From an uncultured Collinsella sp. (GTDB lineage: Bacteria > Actinomycetota > Coriobacteriia > Coriobacteriales > Coriobacteriaceae), in the NCBI GenBank assembly GCA_958415625.1, contig CATYZI010000010.1:1-64000 (forward strand): 64,000 bases of DNA, in the 5' to 3' direction. The notes under the pieces were generated by a model. The model did not search any database and had not been told where the DNA came from. It saw nothing but the letters and a program-made list of their open reading frames with translations. This document shows, piece after piece, positions 62,821-64,000 of the stretch. Positions within the stretch are counted from its first letter, which is position 1. Each line of letters starts with the position of its first letter. The position numbers were made by a program, and so were the translations under genes.

Positions 62821-63810
62821 CTATGCTTGAGCGGCCAGTTCGGCCTTAGCTTTCTTCAACATGGCGTCGAGATCCTCGGAGGAATCCGAAGGAACCTTGC
62901 GGACCTCGAACTTGACGCCCTTGGCCTTGAGGGCCTCGAGAGTCTTAACGTCGTCATCGCCCATAGCGACGGCGTTGGTGACGACGACCTTGCCCTTGGA
63001 GTGAGCCATGGAACCGATGTTGACTTCCTTGATGTCGACGCCGGCCTCGATGGCCTTGAGCAGATCCTGCGGGTTCTCGAAGAGCAGCATGGCCTTGGTG
63101 TCACCAAAGCGCGTGTCCTTGACGACCTCGGCCATCTTCTTGATGGGCACGACGTTGGCATGGACTCCCGGAGGGGCAGCCTGCTCGATCATGGTCTTGC
63201 GGAGCTCGTCGTGAGCAACGCCGTCGGAAACCACGATGATGCGGTTGGGGTTGATCTGCTTGGTCCACGTGGTGGCCACCTGACCATGAAGCAGACGGGT
63301 GTCGATACGGACGTGGGCGATCTTGATGTGCCCGTCGCCGATGACCGTTCCCGGAGGGATGGCGCCTGCAGGAGCAGCGGCGGCCGCAGCCGGCTTCTTC
63401 TCCTCGGGCTCCAGAGACTCGGGCTTGACGCGCACGCCAGCCTTAGCCTCAGTCACGAGATGTTTTGCGATCGCATGTGCAGTGTTCTTTGCGTCAAAGC
63501 GCTGCGAATATGCCTCGATGAGCATAGGCAGGTTGACACCGGTGACGATAGCCCAGGAATCGTGGCCCTCGATGAGCCCGCTGATCTGGTTGAACGGCGT
63601 ACCGCCCCACAGATCAACGAGGAAGAGCACCTGCTCCTGGTCCTCGAAGGAAGCGACTGCTTCCTCGACCTTGGCACGGAAGTCGTCGGGGCCCATGCTC
63701 GGCTCGAGCGAGACCACGGCTACAGACGGCTGATCGCCAAAGACCATCGAGCCCGTCTGCTTGATTCCAGCCGCCAAGTCACCATGGCTAGCAAGAACAA
63801 TACTTACCAT
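62821..63810 (-). CDS. manX: Mannose-type PTS fused IIAB
   Basis: A 329-residue cytoplasmic phosphocarrier. The N-terminal IIA (about 1-130) has VLASHGDLAAGI with the phospho-His; an Ala/Pro-rich linker (about 135-160) leads to IIB (about 165-325) with the second phospho-His in RLLHGQVATTW. It passes phosphate from HPr to the incoming sugar. It is the first gene of the operon. The ATG was chosen over the GTG one codon earlier on the basis of AGGAGG spacing. No sigma-54 type promoter is seen. Confidence 0.96.
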   Translation of the reverse strand: MVSIVLASHGDLAAGIKQTGSMVFGDQPSVAVVSLEPSMGPDDFRAKVEEAVASFEDQEQVLFLVDLWGGTPFNQISGLIEGHDSWAIVTGVNLPMLIEAYSQRFDAKNTAHAIAKHLVTEAKAGVRVKPESLEPEEKKPAAAAAAPAGAIPPGTVIGDGHIKIAHVRIDTRLLHGQVATTWTKQINPNRIIVVSDGVAHDELRKTMIEQAAPPGVHANVVPIKKMAEVVKDTRFGDTKAMLLFENPQDLLKAIEAGVDIKEVNIGSMAHSKGKVVVTNAVAMGDDDVKTLEALKAKGVKFEVRKVPSDSSEDLDAMLKKAKAELAAQA

Positions 63811-63880
63811 CACATAACCTCCTTTTTGTCTACGTATTTCCTACACGACATGAACGAAGTATACCTGTTTGGATTGTGGA

Positions 63881-63886
63881 ATTATA
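63881..63886 (-). promoter_or_regulatory. Likely -10 box of PTS operon
   Basis: A perfect TATAAT on the - strand lies 71 bases before the manX start in an AT-rich region. No good -35 box is seen at the usual distance, so an activator may be needed. Confidence 0.4.
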
Positions 63887-64000
63887 GCTGAATCCGCAAA
63901 AGGTTGGATTATTTGTTTAAACGTCTAGGTTTGTTACAAGTTGATTACGTTGCTATTTTTCGACTCATTTCTCACTAAAGCGTCGCTCATCAAGTCATGT
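63887..64000. other. Upstream region of PTS operon
   Basis: An AT-rich stretch at the window edge without a supported gene. It includes the space upstream of the PTS -10 box. Any operator could not be matched to a known consensus. Confidence 0.3.

Overview
The window looks like a high-GC, Gram-positive, strictly fermentative gut actinobacterium of the class Coriobacteriia; a Collinsella-like genome is my best guess. The basis is the combination of a pyruvate:ferredoxin oxidoreductase, an arginine deiminase pathway, a mannose-type PTS with its DUF956 partner, LytTR two-component systems, and an actinobacterial FHA / PP2C / FtsW / PBP / PASTA-kinase cell-wall cluster. No database search was possible, so species level is inference.

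Layout. 0-9 kb: a YfcE-type phosphoesterase, two LytS/LytTR two-component systems (one co-transcribed with a family 2 glycosyltransferase), an MFS transporter and a zinc-dependent phospholipase C-like protein. 9-12 kb: an amino-acid permease and an amidohydrolase in one operon. 12-21.5 kb: an arginine deiminase locus. A leftward operon (YfcC-type transporter, arcA, arcB, arcC) diverges from a second, atypical arcA-like gene followed by an XRE/LexA-fold regulator; a nearly identical second arcC forms a 7,123-bp-spaced direct repeat with the first. 22-27.4 kb: a DUF4143-type ATPase preceded by three 34-bp repeats, structured intergenic repeats, and the large pyruvate:ferredoxin oxidoreductase gene.

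27.7-35 kb is the most unusual region. A visibly AT-rich island is bounded by two copies of the 3' half of an FHA-domain gene. It carries a radical SAM/SPASM maturase, two short cysteine-rich peptides of matching design, a tiny membrane protein and an ABC exporter, with decayed genes around them. I read it as a RiPP (ranthipeptide-like) biosynthetic island.

34.5-38.3 kb: an intact FHA protein, a Ser/Thr kinase and a secreted or membrane protein form an operon. 38.5-43.6 kb: recR, ebfC, dnaX and two small membrane proteins. 43.7-49.5 kb: a leftward cassette of two membrane-bound LuxR-type regulators, a small secreted Cys-containing protein, two ABC-2 permeases, an ABC ATPase and a lipoprotein-like protein. 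49.97-60.2 kb: the cell-division/cell-wall signalling operon, including an FtsW/RodA-PBP fusion protein. 60.3-64 kb: tRNA-Arg(CCU) and the mannose PTS operon.

How the parts work together: the PTS feeds sugar to glycolysis, the ferredoxin oxidoreductase oxidises pyruvate anaerobically, and the arginine deiminase pathway adds ATP via carbamate kinase. The kinase, phosphatase and FHA proteins probably tune peptidoglycan synthesis. The two peptide-related clusters (28.8-33.3 kb and 43.7-49.5 kb) probably make or export secreted peptides.
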